Position numbers and translations under genes: made by a program. A stretch of 64,000 nucleotides of DNA from Zantedeschia hybrid cultivar (Eukaryota > Streptophyta > Magnoliopsida > Alismatales > Araceae), in the NCBI GenBank assembly GCA_030544215.1, contig JARZZO010000016.1, forward strand, positions 40,508,001-40,572,000. Direction: 5' to 3'. Positions 60,523 through 64,000 of the stretch are shown in pieces. Position 1 is the stretch's first letter, and every line of letters starts with the position of its first letter. The notes beneath the pieces are model-generated. The model ran no database searches, had not been told where the DNA came from, and was given only the letters and a program-made list of their open reading frames with translations.

Positions 60523-63500
60523 ATTCTCCCCGGCTGGGAAGAACTCGACCCTGTCGAGTATGGGTCTCGCCCACTCTGATATCGCTCCAGAAGGTCCGGG
60601 TCGATCTGCTGCAGCTCCTCGCGTGTGATCCACGTGTCGTCTGTAGACGGCCGTCCTCTCCAGTGGACCAGATAGCGCTGATAGGCCCCATCCCTAGAAG
60701 TAACAACCTGCTCGTCCAGTATATGATCAATCTGCTCTCTCCGTACTGGTAAGGAGGCTGGAAGTGGACACTCTGGGGTGGGGTCACTCGCAAGGGGGGT
60801 AGAAGGCTCAAACGGATCACTGGGTATCACTGCCGGGTCCCGATAGGCCACCAAATCTGAGATATTGATTGTGTTGCTGATGCCATAGTCGGATGGTAGA
60901 TCCACCACATACGCGTTCGGTCCAATCCGTTTTATCACTCTGAAGGGGCCGGCTCCCTGAGCTTGCAGCTTCTTGACGGTCCCGGAAGGAAACCGCTCAG
61001 GTCGAATCCTGATCATCACGTAATCTCCCTCATGAAACTCCTGGGGTCGTCGATGTGCATCTGCCAGTTGCTTGTAACGCTCATTGCTGATTTCAATGTG
61101 ACGACGGATATCCTCATGCAGACTCCTAATATGATCAGCCAGGGACTGTGCAGACTCGGACGTACGGGACTGGATGGGTAAAGGAACAAGGTCAACGGGT
61201 CCCCTAGGCCTATAACCTGTAACAATCTCAAATTGACACATGCCTGTAGACCTATTGACCGAACTATTATATGCAAACTCAGCCTGCCAAAGCATCTGAT
61301 CCCACCCTCGCGTACGCTCACCCACAAGACACCGCAGCAGGTCACCCAGACTCCGATTGACGACCTCGGTCTGTCCTTCGGTCTGAGGGTGATAGGCGGT
61401 GGAGAATTTCAGCTTGGTGCCCATCAAGTGCCAAAGGGTCTTCCAAAAATAGCTGACAAATCGAACATCCCGATCCGAGACGATGGTCTTGGGCAGCCTA
61501 TGCAGACGAACCACACTCTCATGGAATAACTGGGCCACTCGAGACGCATCAGATGTCTTCGAACAGGGGATAAAGTGTGCCATTTTGGAAAATCGATCGA
61601 CGACGACCATGATAGAGTCGAGCTTTCGAATCGTTCGTGGCAGGCCCAAGACAAAATCCATACTAATGTCCTGCCACGGACAATCCGGCACGGGAAGAGG
61701 GGTGTAAAGACCAGTATTCTGCTTCTTCTGCTTTGCCGTAGCGCATATGCGGCACTGAGCAACAATGCGAGCAACGTCGCGCTTCAGGCTCGGCCAGAAG
61801 AATCTGTACTCAATAAGCTCAATGGTCTTATTCCGGCCAAAGTGACCGGCTAGACCCCCAGTGTGAACCTCCCACATCAAGAAATCGCGGACCGAGGTCC
61901 GGGGAATGCACAACCTGGATCCACGAAACAGATAGCCCTCCTGGAGGACGTACTCACTGTGCTCTTTAGAGGGCCCGGACTGCAGGGCCGAGTGGATCAG
62001 ACCAAAGTCGGGGCAAGTAGGGTACTCGTCCCGCAACCTCTCAAATCCCGTGACTTCCACACTGACAACTGATAGAAGGGAAGATCGTCGGCTCAGTGCG
62101 TCAGCCACGCGGTTCTCCACACCCGCCTTGTGAGTCAGGACGAATGTATAAGCTTGAAGAAACTCAACCCATCGACTGTGTCTCGGGTTTAGCTTCTTCT
62201 GGGCATGGAGAAACCGTAGCGCCTCATGGTCAGAGTATAATACGAACTCTTGTGGTAGCAGATAGTGTCTCCAATACCTCAAAGCCTGCACTACCGCATA
62301 GAACTCCTTGTCATAGGTGGAGTACTTCAGCTTAGCATCATTCAATTTCTCGCTGAAGTATGCTATGGGATGGCCCTCCTGGCTCAAAACCCCACCTATG
62401 CCGACACCAGAAGCGTCGCAAGAGACCTCAAACACCCTCGAAAAATCAGGCAAGCGAAGGACAGGTGCTTGGGTCATGCGCTCCTTGATGTCACGAAAGG
62501 CTGAAGCAGCAGCCTTCGTCCACAGAAAGGCTCCCTTCCGAATGCAATCAGTGATCGGAGCCGTAATGGAGCTGAATCCGCGAATAAATCGACGGTAGAA
62601 CGTCGCTAAGCCGTGAAAACTCCGCACATCATGGATAGACTGCGGCTCAGGCCATTCTACCACCGCTCTGATCTTTTCGGGATCAGCGGAGACGCCCTCA
62701 GATGACACGATGAACCCTAAGAAGATCACTCGATCTGTCATAAATGCGCACTTCTTAAGGTTCCCATACAAGCTCTCTCGACGAAGAGTAATGCACACCT
62801 GCCGAAGGTGCTCCAAGTGGTCCTCCCTAAAACGGCTATAGATAAGTATATCATCGAAGTATACGACCAAAAACGTGCCAATGAACGGTCGTAATACCTG
62901 AGTCATGAGCCGCATGAAGGTACTAGGGGCGTTGGACAGGCCGAAGGGCATGACCAACCACTCATAAAGTCCATCCTTCGTCTTGAAAGCTGTCTTCCAC
63001 TCATCCCCAGGTCTAATCCGAACCTGGTGATAGCCACTCTTCAGATCGATCTTGGAAAATACAGTGGCTCCCGCCATCATATCAAGCATGTCATCGAGGC
63101 GGGGAATGGGAAAACGATACCTCACCGTGATGCGGTTGATCGCGCGACTATCCACGCACATTCTCCAAGTGCCATCTTTCTTTGGAGCAAGAAGTGCGGG
63201 AACGGCGTAGGGGCTCATGCTCTCGCGAATGGAGCCCCTCGCCAGGAGTTCCTCAACCTGCCTCTGGAGCTCAGAATGCTCCTTAGGATTCATGCGATAG
63301 TGCGGCAGGTTGGGTAGGGTGGCTCCCAGAATCAGGTCGATGGCGTGCTGGATGTCACGCATAGGTGGAAGACCTTCCGGAAGATCCTCAGGAAAGATAT
63401 CTTGAAACTCCTGGAGAAGAGAGGTGACCTCGGGAGGGTGCTCACTCGGGGTCTCGGCAGTAACCTCTCTAACCGTTAAAAGAAATACAGGATCACTCTC

Positions 63501-64000
63501 AATCAAATCATGCTCAAGCTCCCTGGCAGAGATAAGCTGTAAAGCTACAGTAGGAGGTGTGCCAAGGAGGGAAGGCTCCCGAGTGCCTGTAATGCCCGAT
63601 CTGGTCGGACGGGAACTGGAACATGTGCTCGCTAGAGCCGTGCTGAGAGTAGTAGCTAAGGTAACAGGTGTGGTGCTAGAAGGGGTAGCACCACCTGATG
63701 GAGGTGAAGGAGTACTCGGGGATGCTGAAGAACTCCCCTGAGAAGTACCCTGCTGAGAGGATGCCCTAGGTCGGGAGGGCTGTAAAGTGATGAGCAGGTC
63801 GCCGTACTGGAATATGCAAGTGTTGGACCGGCCCTCAAGGGTCGCGTCCATATCATACAACCACGGCCTGCCAAGAATAAGACTCCCGACCTCCATAAGA
63901 AGAATGTCACACCAGATCTCGTCCTCGTATGTTGGGAAGTGAATGGGAACAAGGCACCTCGTCTGGATGGGAATAGAAGTAGAATCCACCCAAGAAACTC
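60411..64000 (-). CDS. Intact pol polyprotein (protease, RT, RNase H, integrase, chromodomain), N-terminus outside
   Basis: The frame is open from the right edge to a stop at 60411; the true start lies outside. Counting from 63989: the C-terminal part of the protease region is at 1-60, RT is at about 240-420 with VVYFDDILIYS (377-385), and RNase H has Asp525, Glu562, Asp587 and Asp630. The integrase HHCC finger (GHFGRNKTIELI, CRICA) is at 709-750, and its core has Asp778, Asp839 and Glu875, the last two separated by 35 residues. The chromodomain (YQRYLVHWRGRPSTDDTW) is at 1085-1138; such domains direct integration to marked chromatin. The frame crosses the purine tract and ends 112 bp inside the LTR. 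It could be active if the unseen part is intact. Confidence 0.93.
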   Translation of the reverse strand, partial: VSWVDSTSIPIQTRCLVPIHFPTYEDEIWCDILLMEVGSLILGRPWLYDMDATLEGRSNTCIFQYGDLLITLQPSRPRASSQQGTSQGSSSASPSTPSPPSGGATPSSTTPVTLATTLSTALASTCSSSRPTRSGITGTREPSLLGTPPTVALQLISARELEHDLIESDPVFLLTVREVTAETPSEHPPEVTSLLQEFQDIFPEDLPEGLPPMRDIQHAIDLILGATLPNLPHYRMNPKEHSELQRQVEELLARGSIRESMSPYAVPALLAPKKDGTWRMCVDSRAINRITVRYRFPIPRLDDMLDMMAGATVFSKIDLKSGYHQVRIRPGDEWKTAFKTKDGLYEWLVMPFGLSNAPSTFMRLMTQVLRPFIGTFLVVYFDDILIYSRFREDHLEHLRQVCITLRRESLYGNLKKCAFMTDRVIFLGFIVSSEGVSADPEKIRAVVEWPEPQSIHDVRSFHGLATFYRRFIRGFSSITAPITDCIRKGAFLWTKAAASAFRDIKERMTQAPVLRLPDFSRVFEVSCDASGVGIGGVLSQEGHPIAYFSEKLNDAKLKYSTYDKEFYAVVQALRYWRHYLLPQEFVLYSDHEALRFLHAQKKLNPRHSRWVEFLQAYTFVLTHKAGVENRVADALSRRSSLLSVVSVEVTGFERLRDEYPTCPDFGLIHSALQSGPSKEHSEYVLQEGYLFRGSRLCIPRTSVRDFLMWEVHTGGLAGHFGRNKTIELIEYRFFWPSLKRDVARIVAQCRICATAKQKKQNTGLYTPLPVPDCPWQDISMDFVLGLPRTIRKLDSIMVVVDRFSKMAHFIPCSKTSDASRVAQLFHESVVRLHRLPKTIVSDRDVRFVSYFWKTLWHLMGTKLKFSTAYHPQTEGQTEVVNRSLGDLLRCLVGERTRGWDQMLWQAEFAYNSSVNRSTGMCQFEIVTGYRPRGPVDLVPLPIQSRTSESAQSLADHIRSLHEDIRRHIEISNERYKQLADAHRRPQEFHEGDYVMIRIRPERFPSGTVKKLQAQGAGPFRVIKRIGPNAYVVDLPSDYGISNTINISDLVAYRDPAVIPSDPFEPSTPLASDPTPECPLPASLPVRREQIDHILDEQVVTSRDGAYQRYLVHWRGRPSTDDTWITREELQQIDPDLLERYQSGRDPYSTGSSSSQPGRIGEDTRAWTRFDPTRVYRRRRTTAAYPASLWLDDGPP

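Larger units (their letters stand above)
58624..64000 (-). mobile_element. Chromovirus-type Ty3/gypsy retrotransposon, recent copy, cut by the right edge
   Basis: This holds the 3' LTR (58624-60522), the purine tract (GGGGAGAAT on the minus strand, 60523-60531) and the intact pol frame, running out of the window. It is the same family as 39276-48066 but has no stops. The base flank beside the LTR is CTAGT (58619-58623); the other duplicate would be outside the window. Confidence 0.92.

Overview
This is repeat-rich nuclear DNA from a flowering plant. The evidence is spliced genes with GT-AG introns, Ty3/gypsy, L1, RTE and hAT transposons of plant type, plant mobile domain (PMD) proteins, and exons of an organellar methionine aminopeptidase. 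The species cannot be told from the sequence. No rRNA, tRNA, CRISPR or bacterial feature was seen.

The one recognisable host gene runs on the minus strand. Six in-frame exons with matching splice phases encode a type I methionine aminopeptidase closest to plant MAP1D. They lie at 54011-54172, 53901-53942, 37933-38004, 30729-30808, 28337-28434 and 27416-27463. The N-terminal and the last C-terminal exons were not found here. The window therefore looks like the inside of one very large gene with introns of 15.9 kb, 7.1 kb and possibly over 27 kb, filled with transposons.

Layout. 1-5040 (-): a nine-exon PMD/coiled-coil gene with four nonsense codons, antisense to a Tat-like Ty3/gypsy 3' end whose purine tract and LTR follow at 5941-8712 (+). 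About 8800-17650: a diverged LTR in the opposite orientation, split by a 6.4-kb hAT element (9342-15744). 17867-18516: a short non-autonomous hAT. 18757-25070 (-): an L1 remnant split by a 5.0-kb hAT element (19531-24495) whose transposase gene is almost complete. 28960-30120: the 3' end of a chromovirus-like element. 30954-31699: a different hAT-type MITE. 32160-35960: LTR end and decayed gag of a Tat-like element. 36697-37301: a short hAT. 39276-48066: a decayed chromovirus with both LTRs. 48070-50190: probable gypsy debris. 50190-52137: a truncated RTE LINE. 52138-52358 and 55983-56348: short hATs. 55850-58621: a second, heavily decayed PMD gene. 58624-64000 (-): a chromovirus with an intact pol frame, cut by the right edge.

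How it fits together: the host coding sequence in this window is about 500 bp, and almost everything else is nested mobile DNA. Target-site duplications fix several insertion events exactly. The most unusual item is the spliced PMD gene at the left edge. It keeps nine exons with eight phase-1 introns, although it sits inside a retrotransposon and carries premature stops.
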